64,000 bases of DNA from Sphagnum compactum. Lineage: Eukaryota; Bryophyta; Sphagnopsida; Sphagnales. Shown in pieces: positions 36,377 to 46,806 of the stretch. The translations under genes were made by a program, and so were the position numbers. The DNA lies in assembly GCA_965153455.1 (NCBI GenBank), contig OZ234504.1:11656001-11720000 (forward strand), in the 5' to 3' direction. Below the pieces are notes generated by a model. That model made no database searches, was not told where the DNA came from, and saw nothing but the letters and a program-made list of their open reading frames with translations. Within the stretch, counting starts at the first letter, position 1, and every line of letters begins with the position of its first letter.

Positions 36377-36620
36377 TGAAGGAGAAACACCTTTTCACCT
36401 CTTCTATTTTCCCCCCAACAAACTTTACTTAAACCTTCAAATTTTTTCCTTTGACGTCACGGTTTTACTTTACCATGGTTCTAAGCCGTTATTCACGCCA
36501 TCCTTTCCTTTTCTTCGATCTATAAATTACGACTATGCACCTAAATGTAACAAGTCCTTTGCACCTTCATTGTCGATTTGATTTGGTTGAAGATCTAACC
36601 TTTTTCCTCTCCTTGAAATT

Positions 36621-37634
36621 ATGGCGTCGCGCACGGGCACATCTTACGGGCCGCAAGCCGCACAAGCGAATGAAGAACCGCCTCTGGATTCATCTCTAGA
36701 TCTTACCCTGACATAGCATCCTCGTGATGAAGAACCCGAACCTCGAGAGGTGCGTGCTCGTTTTGAAGTTGAACCCCCTCGAGCTTGGTACTATCGTATT
36801 TCTCCGAACTCTCGCACCTTGGTGATCTTGCTGCAAGTCGACCCCGCTTTTGGTGACGAACCCGAGACCGTTTGTGAAGGTTGATACGAAACTGAAGATA
36901 CTTCTATCTTCGCATGGTCTTCAGTTCCCGGCGTTGGACACTATTGTTGGTTGTGCGGTCCGATTCGTCGACTGTTTCCTAATAGCAAGGCGGACTACCT
37001 AGATTTCCTACAGTTGTGAACTATCACTATGGCATAGCCCAAAATTTCAAATGTACTTGCAACTCCTTGCTGAGCTTAACCTTATTCTAAATAAATGTTT
37101 CAGTTATCATTAGATTCCTGTTGCCATTGGCACACTATCATACTATCTATTTAATCGTTGAGTTGCCTTATGTTCAACGGCTTGAAGATTGTTCTATTTC
37201 TATTAGACCTTTCATTACCACCCCTTCAATTGCTTCGAGAATTTCTAACAGACTTGCTACTCCCTAAATACCATAACAAGACTAACGTTGTGTTGAACAC
37301 CGTTAATTTTGGTGTCTAGTTCTACCCCTAACCCTCTAGAGATTTCTCACCCCCAATTACGCTACAGAGTTTTTGAAACTATGGATATAAGCCTTAGTTG
37401 AAGAAAAGAACTAATCCAACTCCTTATTCACCAATAACGCATTTCAGAAAAGGAAACAAACCCCCTATGTAGCAAGCGCATTCATCATTCCCTATGAAGT
37501 CGCTAAAAGCCCTTAATAACCTTACCCCACTCAAATAACCTTGATGCAATTCTTAAAAATTGAGACTACCACACATGGTTGTGTCGGTATGGCTCACAAT
37601 GCCCCCCTGGATGGTGACACATACGATTGTTAAA
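36621..37634 (+). pseudogene. GC-richer decayed reading frame, unidentified (gag-like by position)
   Basis: An ATG at 36,621 opens MASRTGTSYGPQAAQANEEP and runs about 130 codons with only two stops, TAG at LTLT-stop-HPRDEEPEP and TGA at CEG-stop-YETED. It includes VRARFEVEPPRAWYYRISPN and RRLFPNSKADYLDFLQL. A -1 shift at about 37,019 continues as NYHYGIAQNFKCTCNSL, LIVELPYVQRLEDCSISIRP, EFLKLWI-stop-ALVEEKN and KRKQTPYVASAFIIPYEVAK, ending near HGCVGMAHNAPLDGDTYDC at 37,630. About a dozen TAA/TAG/TGA codons interrupt it; nearly all fit lost Gln or Arg. GC content is clearly above the flanks. I do not recognise the family. Confidence 0.5.
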
Positions 37635-37639
37635 AGTGT

Positions 37640-39440
37640 AACATCACAAATTGAATTGATTTGGACAATAGTTGCACATTAGTTACAACATATGGTTGAA
37701 ATGAACAAGATTTTTCAATAGTGAAACAATATGTCCTTTCGACATGGAATTTGTGGTGAATGAAAAATTTGAAAAAAAATAATAGAACAAAAATTTAAAA
37801 AAGGTGTTTGAAATTGGCTAGTAAAACATTGTGTTCAAACCTATTTCTACATTAAGATTTTGATTAAGATTTTGATAGATAATAATTGCAAACCACAAAC
37901 TTTGAAAATATATTAATATTGTTTTGGACCCCATAAACTTTTAAATATTAAAAATACAATTAAAGTCCTACTATAATGTCTTTGAAACATATGTTTAAAG
38001 GGTTTGACATTAAAAATATATATTTTAATTAAAAAAAAAAACTTAAATGAAATTTACAACTATGATTTTAAAATATTATTATGAAGAAATAAAAAAAATT
38101 CTCTTGTAAATCATTAAAGAAAATAACATTTTTATTTTAATACTATGATTAAAATTGAAAAAAGAAAATATTTTAAAAAATATTTATTTTTCAAAAATGG
38201 GGTTCAACAACCCCACTTTGAATCTTTCACAATTTCAACATGACAATTTAAATATGTTAAATCTTAATAGATGTTGAAAGTCCATGATGATAGCCTAATG
38301 GGTACGATTGTTTTAAGTGTGCAATAGGTGTAAGACAATGAGCTTATATTTTTATTTATCTGGTTCGCCTTCCTTATAATTAACTATTATTGAACAAATT
38401 TGATTGAAAGTATGACATCTCAAAAAATATTTATGACTATTTGTCAATATTTTTACAAGGAGTGAAAGTTGTTTATATACCTTATCATGCTTGTAATGAA
38501 TGTGTAATTTGAGTTATTTCCACATTAAAATTTGTTTATGTAGGTGAAAAACATGTTATTGAAATCAAAGAATGGCAAAAATATATGAGAGATTAGAAAA
38601 ATATGGCTTTGGTCATCAAGCCTTTGGTCTTTTGTTCCTTTCGTCTACATGTTCTATAGTATAAGAGTCAACACAACTTCTTCAATACTCTTTAAAAAAT
38701 AAATTGCATACATGTTATATGACATTCAAACAATGTACTACACATTGCTTATGGATGACAAAATTAAAAGTAGGACTATGTTTGGTTATGGGGGAGCATG
38801 ATTTTGACCTTGCAAATCCTAAGCAAACATGAGCTGGCCCATAACATTACTTGCCTCTTCAAGTTCCACATGCCAATAAAGGCCATTTAATAATAATTTA
38901 CATTAGCAACTTGCAAATGCAACTATCATAGATGAGAGGAAAAATGAGGGTTTGAGATATCTAGAAGCATCATTGTATTATTTTTGTGGTGAAAATTCAT
39001 CAATTGGTGATTTTCAAAAATGTAATTTTTTTGGGGGCTTTTTTAAAATAAAAAAATTATGGAAGTTAAAAAACTGTTAGATTTTACATTGAGTTTTAGT
39101 AAGTAGCCAACAATATGTTTTTTTAAATTTTTAAATTTTTAATAATCAAATTTTGCTAAATAATGTTTTGGACATTATTTCAATTGTTTATTGTAACCAA
39201 AGTGACAAGCATCCCAAAACAAATTTCACATTAATTGTGAACATGTTTGTAGAAAACTATCAAAACACTTGTCATAGACATAAATGTGATGAATTTTTGA
39301 AAAAAAAAAAAACCTTAGACAACATATTTTTTGATTTATTTTATTCTTTCACCATATTGCAAAAATTTGCCACTAGGAAAACACTGAAATACACCCTTGT
39401 ACCTACATCAAAAAAATAAAAAAATCTAAAAAAATGGGTT
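37640..39440. other. AT-rich non-coding stretch
   Basis: Runs of A and T, no coherent reading frame; the 88-residue frame at 39,153 is Lys/Phe/Asn-rich background. No mobile-element ends seen. Confidence 0.55.
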
Positions 39441-40650
39441 CATAGGTAAGTGATAAGTGTGCTTGTGAGACAAGGACTTCTTGGGCACATTTTCTTTAAA
39501 AATTGTCACCTTTCTGTAAAGGGCATTGTTTTAGTGGTCTATTTCAGGAGTTGGGCTTTAGTTGCCCTTGTCATTACTTCTAGGTTCTTGTTAGACTTTC
39601 ATTCATTTTTATTAGAGGCGATAAAAGCAAGCAATTTAGGTTCACTATTTTCTCAAACCCACTTGAGGTTGGCATGAAAGCTTTTTCTTTTAGTGGCAGT
39701 GGCATGCGTACCCTTTTCAAAAAATTGGTAAAAAGAAAAGCATATCAGTTTTAAAGGAGTATTTCAGAGATATTGCATGCATGACCATTCTTTTTCTAGC
39801 ACCATTTTTGGTTTGCCTTTTGATTTGTTTTAAGAGTGTTTGAGATCTTATGGGGGGCCAAATGCAAGTGCATGGTTGTTTATTCACCCAATGAACCCTT
39901 TTTTTTATTGGCTTAAAAACATTCCAATGCATTACACATTTGGTTGGGCCTCCCCCATCCCTTAGCCCTTGGTTTGTCACATTACATTTGTAGTCAACCT
40001 TTGGACCTTATGGGGATCCATTTTTTTTGTTGCGACCATGGTAGGAAATGACAGTTTCTCATGATGCTATGCACGATGCCTTTGTGTTTATTATGAGGGA
40101 TGTGGGATTTCATGTTTTATTTGAGCAAACCCACATTCTTCTGCCTCCTACCTTTCAATCTACATGTCAATGGGTCAACATTGTGGTTTCGATGGATGGT
40201 GTTTAGACGTTTGTTGATGTTGTCATCTTTGAGCCCACTTAAACATATTTAGTACTACGAGCAGATCTATTTCATGGGGTTGTTGCTACAATTGTGACTC
40301 AGATTAAAGATGGCTTTTATCACAATTGATACCTAACAAACCAATTTTTTCCTTTAACCATAAAGGTCTTTGGGTGTTTGTATCAGGAGGTCGAATTTTT
40401 TTTCATCAATGTGCCAACATGGCAAAGAATGATACAGGCTCTGGAAGCCTTCTTTTTTCAATTTTGTGTTCATTTTATAAGCAAAAGGTGTTAATGACAT
40501 TGTAGTGAGCACAAGTAACTTCTATTTCAAGGCACGCTATGACTTTATGTGAGGTTTTTTCTAGGTTAAATGTTTCTTTTAGGTGTTCTTCCCCTCTCCT
40601 TATTTGATATGTTCCTCGTGATTGGGGGGTTTGAGTACTTGATTTGTTCT
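39440..40650 (+). pseudogene. Reverse-transcriptase-element C-terminal region, PD-(D/E)XK-like, decayed
   Basis: Coherent plus-strand pieces run VVYFRSWALVALVITSRFLL (about 39,537), then GLPHPLALGLSHYICSQPLD and LMGIHFFCCDHGRK (about 39,940-40,050). Next come HDAMHDAFVFIMRDVGFHVL, FEQTHILLPPTFQSTCQWVN, IVVSMDGV-stop-TFVDVVIF and VFGCLYQEVEFFFINVPTWQ (40,060-40,420), ending in VLMTL-stop-stop-AQVTSISRHAM. The H-D--RD, V-IV--DG and DVVI-P pattern recalls the endonuclease that follows the reverse transcriptase in some non-LTR elements. Stops are TAG, TAA and TGA where Gln, Gln and Arg fit; LQRAQ is likely behind the double stop. Family assignment is tentative. No RT active site is in the window. 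Confidence 0.45.
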
Positions 40651-40719
40651 TGTTCCCCTTATGGTTTGCCCTTAAGGTAAATTGGCCCATCATCAATTGC
40701 TTACCTATGATCGAACACT

Positions 40720-41285
40720 TTGGCATATCTTTCTCAATTTTTTTCCATTTTGAATGATTTAAAATGTTATAGGAGCACCTTCTCAAGCTTTACAAATCAT
40801 CTTTGAAATGAAAGCCAAAGGACCAGCCAACAAAGAGCAGTAAAGAAAATACATTTTTTCAAATTGTAAAACACATTTATTTTCATTTATTTTCATTTTG
40901 ACCCCTCCTACTTTCAAACCTCAGAACTTTCTTATTTCTTATTCATTTTAAACGATTTAAAGTGCTATAGGAGCATCATCTGAAGTTTTACAAATCATCT
41001 TGGAACTCTAATCACTACAAAGCAACATACAAAGAATTTTTTGGGTATTTAGAAACCGGCCTTTGTAACATTTGGTGGTTTGTTTTTTTTAGTTCTTGAA
41101 CCCCTTTACTTTGAAGGGCTGTAACTTTTTCAAGTCTATTCTGTTTTTGACAATTTTTAGTGCGCTCGATGCGCCAGTAAGAGGGGTTCAAGTTTGTTTG
41201 GACACTAGAAACAAGGGAGCCCTCCCCTTGGATCCAGCCTGTTCTGAGCGCTTAAGTGTTTGGTCACCGGCCAGGTTACCCTAGT
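40720..41285 (+). repeat. Interspersed repeat R1, copy 2
   Basis: Three units begin near 40,721 (CATATCTTTCTCAA), 40,920 (CAGAACTTTCTTATTTCTT) and 41,110 (GGCTGTAACTTTTTCAAG). Each carries GATTTAAA-TG-TATAGGAGCA or a related word and TTTACAAATCATCTT. The last ends CCAGGTTACCCTAGTGG, matching TTTTACCCTAGTT at the end of copy 1 (18,165-18,725). It follows directly on the reverse-transcriptase-type pseudogene and could be that element's 3' region. Confidence 0.6.
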
Positions 41286-41289
41286 GGTG

Positions 41290-41700
41290 GGTTTTTCTTT
41301 TTACTAGCACTTGGGTCCTTCCATCTTGTACCTTTTTCTCACCCTTTTTTGAGTGTTTTGTTGTATTGGCGGTTTGCAGGTTTCCCCCTTACCACCTGTT
41401 GTGGTACTACTGCAGTTAGACCACATCAATTTGTGGCTTGCAGTAAAGACCGGGTAGCAGGTTTTCATCATCTAACTGAGAGAGAAGAAGTCAATCTTCT
41501 TGTGCCCAATTCCCTAAACACTGCCATGGCACGCTTCACCTTACACACACACACAACTTACAAGCATCCCTGCAAACAAAAGGACAATACTGCGAAGTGG
41601 GCATTTTGAGGTCTGTTAGATTTGGCGAGAGAGAAGACCAGTCACCCAATGCCTTCTTTGAAGCTTTCCTCCTTCCTTCAAATTCCGAAATACCCACTGG
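41290..41700. other. Start of the more balanced-GC region, no gene
   Basis: Base composition rises here. A 117-residue frame at 41,256-41,609 shows no motif and I do not call it. A short ACACACAC run is at about 41,545-41,556. Confidence 0.4.
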
Positions 41701-41703
41701 AAC

Positions 41704-42001
41704 CAGTGTTGGGCAGGTCTTGTTCGAGTTCCAAAACTGGAACTTCTGAAAATATTTTGTTTTGGTGAAAAAGAGTCTGGAACTGGGGCTAACTGGAGGC
41801 GTGGTCTGGGTTACCTGGAACTGGACCAAAACTGATCTGATTTCCAAAACTGAAAACATAACCTGAATTAATGTTTTTCAAGAACCGAACTCACTCACGG
41901 TTTCCATTTTCTTGTGGAACTGGAGACTAAGCTGCTCTAGATTTTTTAAAAGAACAGAAACTGGAGGTTCTTCATGAAAGTCAAGAATCTACCCAACACT
42001 G
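41704..42001. mobile_element. hAT-like MITE, 298 bp
   Basis: The left end reads CAGTGTTGGGCAG (41,704-41,716) and the right end, on the other strand, CAGTGTTGGGTAG (42,001-41,989): 13-bp terminal inverted repeats with one mismatch. CAGTGTTGGG-type ends are common in hAT-superfamily elements. The interior is full of AACTGGA/GGAACTGG words in both orientations and has no coding capacity. Flanking 8-mers (ACTGGAAC and GTAGAAAA) do not match, so the target duplication has decayed or the ends are misplaced. Confidence 0.5.
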
Positions 42002-42009
42002 GTAGAAAA

Positions 42010-45000
42010 CTTGTGATCAATCAGATGCCATAATTAATGGCACAATATCAGTAGGTAGCGCCCCTTATGCATTCCAGGTTAGAGAACTACAACCTTGTCC
42101 TTGTGGTTTCTTGGCGTAAGTATCTTCCCACTTCAAGTTGCACTTTAAGCTCCCATCAAGGACGCTGGCGGAGTTGACTTATTCTCAATGTCAGGACTTA
42201 CGACCATACAAATAATTCCCTGACCAAATTTGGGTCCAAGCCTCAAGGGTTGAGATGATCATCATCTTGGCAATTGCTAGTAAGCTGACCTGATGAGACC
42301 ACTTACCCTGCTTCACACTTGGGTGTCAGGAGTCAGGACTCGAGTACTGGCTACAGATATGTACTGCTCTCAAGAGATTTATTTAACTCATGGAGGTCCC
42401 ATGTTGTCTTCCAATAGTCAACATCAAGGGGGTCAGTAGTCTGATGAGTGCTCTGATGATGAAGAGCACCGGCTGTCCAGTGGATCATCATACCACCCCG
42501 CGACCCCCCTGTCCACCCATAAAGAGAGTCCACCTCAAACTTACCAAATGAGGGTATACTATGCTCTTTAGGTAGGCACTGATTCACAGTATTCGTTATG
42601 TAGATATAACAATTCCCAGTCTTCGTCAAAATTTTCACTGTGATGTACCCTGTGATGAAGAAAAGTAAATTATTTTTCATTAGTATGGGACAAGGGCCAA
42701 CCTCAATAGGTGTGCATTATACACCCAAAACATGCATAACAGGGGAGGGGGGGGGGATGGCAAGGTAGGGAAAAAAGAAGCAGAGAGTACTTTTCTACTG
42801 CTGCAATAAGGACCTATGGCTAATTTAATGTTTTATAACCTATATGACATGTGATCAATGCTTCAGGTGGTATTCCTATTAATTTCTGGATACAAATCTC
42901 AATGCCAGGTTGCACTACAGTTCTTTATAAGCACATAAAAAGTTTGTTGCTGTTCTGCGCTGCCATTTCGGGCAATTGTAGGGGTAATTTTCACTCATTG
43001 TGGGGGTGCTGCCAAGGAGTGGAGGGTGGGCTTTTTCTGTGTAAGGCGTTGCATTGCCTGTGTAAGGTCCCTTGACCGGTGGATTAGGTGTATACTGTTT
43101 AAAACTAGTTTCAACGCAAGAGAAGGTTCCCAAATTTTTGATATCACGGTTGTAAGCTCCCTATATGTTTGCTACTACCAACCATTGGGTATTAACCACA
43201 TCAATGGGGCTACAGATAAAGGGGCAAACCAGTCTTTTGTAAGATAAGGTTTTTGATATATATCCTGAGGTAAGGAAAACATATAATTTATTTCAACTTA
43301 TTTATTCAAGGGGTAATGGTATATATTAGCACTCTTTTTTTGCATTGGGTTAGGTTCAGGCTTACAAAAATTATGGTTTTTGGTAGATGGGTAGGTTGCA
43401 GGTACTCTCTTTATCATATACCCCTGGGTGGGGTGAAAACTTGGTATGTATGTATGTATGTATGTATGTATGTATATATGTATTTATTTATTTAAAATGG
43501 GAAAAATGTCCACATTTTGGAATATTAAGAAAGTTTTCACCCAATGGGATAATGCACAGGAGAAAGCTAAGGAGGGTTTCCTTAACTGTTTCATTTGTGC
43601 CAATGGGTATATAATTTACCCTATCTGTACCCAGTGGGTATATCTGGGTAAAAGATATATCTGCACAACATTACTGCAAATGTACTTCCTAAAGAAAGAT
43701 CCAAACACAGGCCTTCAGGAATAGGGAGTTTTTGAGCTTAAACCCCTTGAGGAGGAGCCTTACCAAATACATAAACGTGCAAAAGCAACCGCTAAACAAA
43801 TCCACACACTAGCCTTGAGAGAGAGCTTACAATCATAATGTCTGAAATGGTGAGCATTACGCTCAGGTACATGGAGCTTAGATTTAACCATAGTTAAATC
43901 TGCCACCCCAGACCTTAATGTCATGGAATGGTCTCAGCCTTGTCCATTAAAGTGTTGGGTGCAGCACTTAACTTGCCCCAAGGGGCTCACAGGGCGCCTT
44001 ACCCAACATAATGGGCAGGGGGCTTGACCATTCCATAGTACACATAAACATGTACAAAGTACCTGTCGCTTAAAGAAAGCTGAACGTGTATTTCCGCTCA
44101 TCAGGTTCAGTCACCCTAGATGTATAAGCAGATCTTCCCTGAAAAGCTAAAGATATTATGTGTAAGTTTAGTTATAATCCTCCTGCAGATCAAAGGCGCT
44201 TTGGTTTCCACATCTCCCCAGCAGCCCTATTTTTCATTTTCGCGATTACTTGCACCGTGGCAACAAATTAAAACCCAGTGCGAAGTGCACAAAGGCTTTT
44301 TGTTTTGGGGGGGGGGGGAGGAGAAGAAGAGTCGCCAAATTTTGAGGAAAAAAAGGTCACATATTGCCATATTTAGATAGTGAGTTCTTAGTGGTTGCCA
44401 AAACTAGGCAGGCTTTTCAAAAAGTTTTACTTCATTGTCTGACATCTAGCCAAATTTGGCTCATTCCTCTTGTGGGTGATCACCAGTCCGCCTCCTTGAA
44501 AAATTTGAAAAAAAAAAACCCTGCTCCCAGTGGTCCCTTTAGTGAAGCTTACGTTCCAATCTGTCAGACTCCGGAGTCCCGTAATTTTTTATCGTAATCT
44601 ATGACTGCAGAACATATACATATATACCAACTCGTCGACGTCTGGTTTAGCTGCGGTCAGTAGTGGGAGTCACACCAACCATCAAAGCTGAGCTTTAGAC
44701 TGGTTGGTGGGGTTCGGGGGCACGTATGTACGTGTAGGCCAAGTGACATTATTTTGCTGTGGAATCGGCGCCTCGATCGAATCCCAACAACTGAATAAAA
44801 ATTGTCAGAAGTTGAAGAAGTCGTCATTGTCCCTTCCTGCTGCCTCCATTATACGTAATATCAAATGCCAAGGCGCAGTGGTCTACAGCTAGCGCAGTGG
44901 TCTACAGCAGTATCAAATGCTCTACAGCGCAGTAGTCACGCTGGAAAATATGAGTCAATCTAAGGAGTGCTCTGGTTTTGCTTGTTGAAGTTGTGTTTCA

Positions 45001-46570
45001 AAACCCCAACTGCAGTTACCTTACCCCCAAACTACACAAGTTGACATCAAGTTATAGCAAAACATATAACTTAATGTCCTCTTGTAATTTTAGTATAATA
45101 TATATCACAATAAACACCATATATTGTACATTGTAATGGATCAAAATACAAAGTTTCTCTCACACATGTATTGCACCATGAGTCACAACATTCTGTGTGA
45201 GAAACACCACATTTTTTTGAAGCCATTGTTCTCATAAAATTTTCAAACTAAGCTCCTCAAATATCAGTGCACACATTCATGAGCACAATATTTCTAAAGT
45301 GAGGGTATTGGATGTGCAACGGTGGGACTTTTCTATGAGCAAAACATAAATCCCAAAGGAAGTTACTTCCATTCTTTTTCAAATGACTTCAAAAAGAAAA
45401 GTTGCAACTTATTAATTTTCTAAGTTAATAATATACACAAATATGAGTAAGGTGCTTAAAATAAAATTATGAGAATAAATATATAATATCTGTAGAATAT
45501 TATCAATTTTAATAGAATAATTTATTATTTCGCACAATATAAAAAACTGCCTCATGTGTTCCATAAAATATACAAAGATAAAATTCAGGTAGTGAAACGC
45601 AACTGAAAATTAGTACCTTGTCAAGAGCTGCGGGAGCTGCCTGGTAGCGTTCTGCAACTTGTTGACTACGAGAATGAGACGTCAACGACAGCAGCACAGG
45701 TGATGCAACAATGTATGTGTACGTCAAGAAGAAACACCGGCGGAAGAGGCCCCCGAGTCCGGACTGAATAATAATACTGGATTTGCAATGGGTAAGGTTT
45801 TTGTGTGAGAGAGAAACAACACAACACGCGCAACTGAGAATTTTTAGTATCTACAAACCTTAGCTGCTGGTAAACAGTGGAGTACAACATGTCTTGCAAC
45901 TACTTGGACGTTAACCAACGATAGTAGGTGATGCGATACTGAAGTACATGTCTACGTAATTAGTTTGGTTTGCTATTAGTAATCTCCCACCTTTTTGCAA
46001 TTTTAGTTTTATGGGTGGGGTTGAAAAAATAAATAACTAAACTTGAATGCGACAAATATTTTTTTGGAGGGTTACAATACTGAACACCGCTGGAGATGCT
46101 CTAAGTCAACAAGCAAGACAGGAAGAGGGCTGAACAACGGACTGAATTTCAAGTTCACAGAAACCACCGGCCATGGATGTGAAAATGGAAAACTTAGATC
46201 ATAGCGCTGGAGCCTCTCATGCATGTCATGGGTATGATACATATTCCTCATCGGCCAGCCCTCTCTACAATGTAGTAACTGTGAAATGAATCTTCTACTG
46301 CTCGAGACAATATATTTGGTGTGGTTGCACAAGTCTGTTTTGAAATGTTGAAGGGAGCTCACTCACTTGGAGACATCCCGAAAGAATCTCTAATTTTATC
46401 TAAATTTTTGCGCCCTGGTGCGCATTATCTATCCTAAATTAGGCTAAAGGAGCTGTAAACTAGCAATCCTTGAATTTGACCATCTGGTGACACGCGAGTT
46501 AATCGTGAGATCTATTGGTGGAATTTCACACAGCAGCAACCGCCGCCTCCAATCGGCAGCAGATGGCACT
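42010..46570. other. Intergenic region downstream of the U-box gene
   Basis: No gene I can support; open frames up to about 110 residues lack motifs. It holds homopolymer G runs at 42,742-42,756 and 44,307-44,318, a TATG microsatellite at 43,445-43,480, and a 19-bp-offset direct repeat GCGCAGTGGTCTACAGC at 44,873 and 44,892. It also has a fragment of the interspersed repeat R2 near 44,437-44,500 (AGCCAAATTTGGCTCATT, GTGATCACCA). Confidence 0.5.
43445..43494. repeat. (TATG)n microsatellite
   Basis: About eight TATG/GTAT units in a row pass into ATATATG and TATT units. Ordinary simple-sequence repeat. Confidence 0.95.
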
Positions 46571-46573
46571 ACA

Positions 46574-46681
46574 ACAAAACCATGTTTTTTCCACTAGTAG
46601 TGTTGTGACTATAATGCGATAGCACATCTAGCATTATGACAAAACTATGTCTTTTTCAGTAGTAGTGTTGTGAGTATAATG
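46574..46681. repeat. 65-bp tandem duplication downstream of the U-box gene
   Basis: A 43-bp segment starting ACAAAAC at 46,574 recurs at 46,639 with five mismatches (ATGTTTTTTCC against ATGTCTTTTTC, CACTAGTAGTG against CAGTAGTAGTG, GACTATAATG against GAGTATAATG). It begins about 126 bp beyond the stop codon, so it may fall in or near the 3' untranslated region. The CACTAC-AAAA start and CACTAGTAGTG palindrome recall transposon tips, but no complete element is visible. Confidence 0.75.
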
Positions 46682-46806
46682 ACTGTACAGTCAAGGTTAA
46701 TCATCTCAAATGGCTGACTAAGTCCGATATGACTAGCATGGTTTTGTGGAGGGACTTGCGGTTCTTGAGTATCAGATGAAGAACTCATGAGCTGCAAAGG
46801 CGCTGA

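Noticed and set aside
36621-37634. RNA-edited (U-to-C) organellar-type gene
   Set aside because: Unedited CAA, CAG and CGA codons remain, a frameshift is present, and nothing resembles a mitochondrial or plastid protein. Transposon decay explains the stops more simply.
43026-43724. Open frames around the TATG microsatellite
   Set aside because: They are open mainly because the microsatellite lacks stops (MYVCMYVCMY), and no domain is visible.
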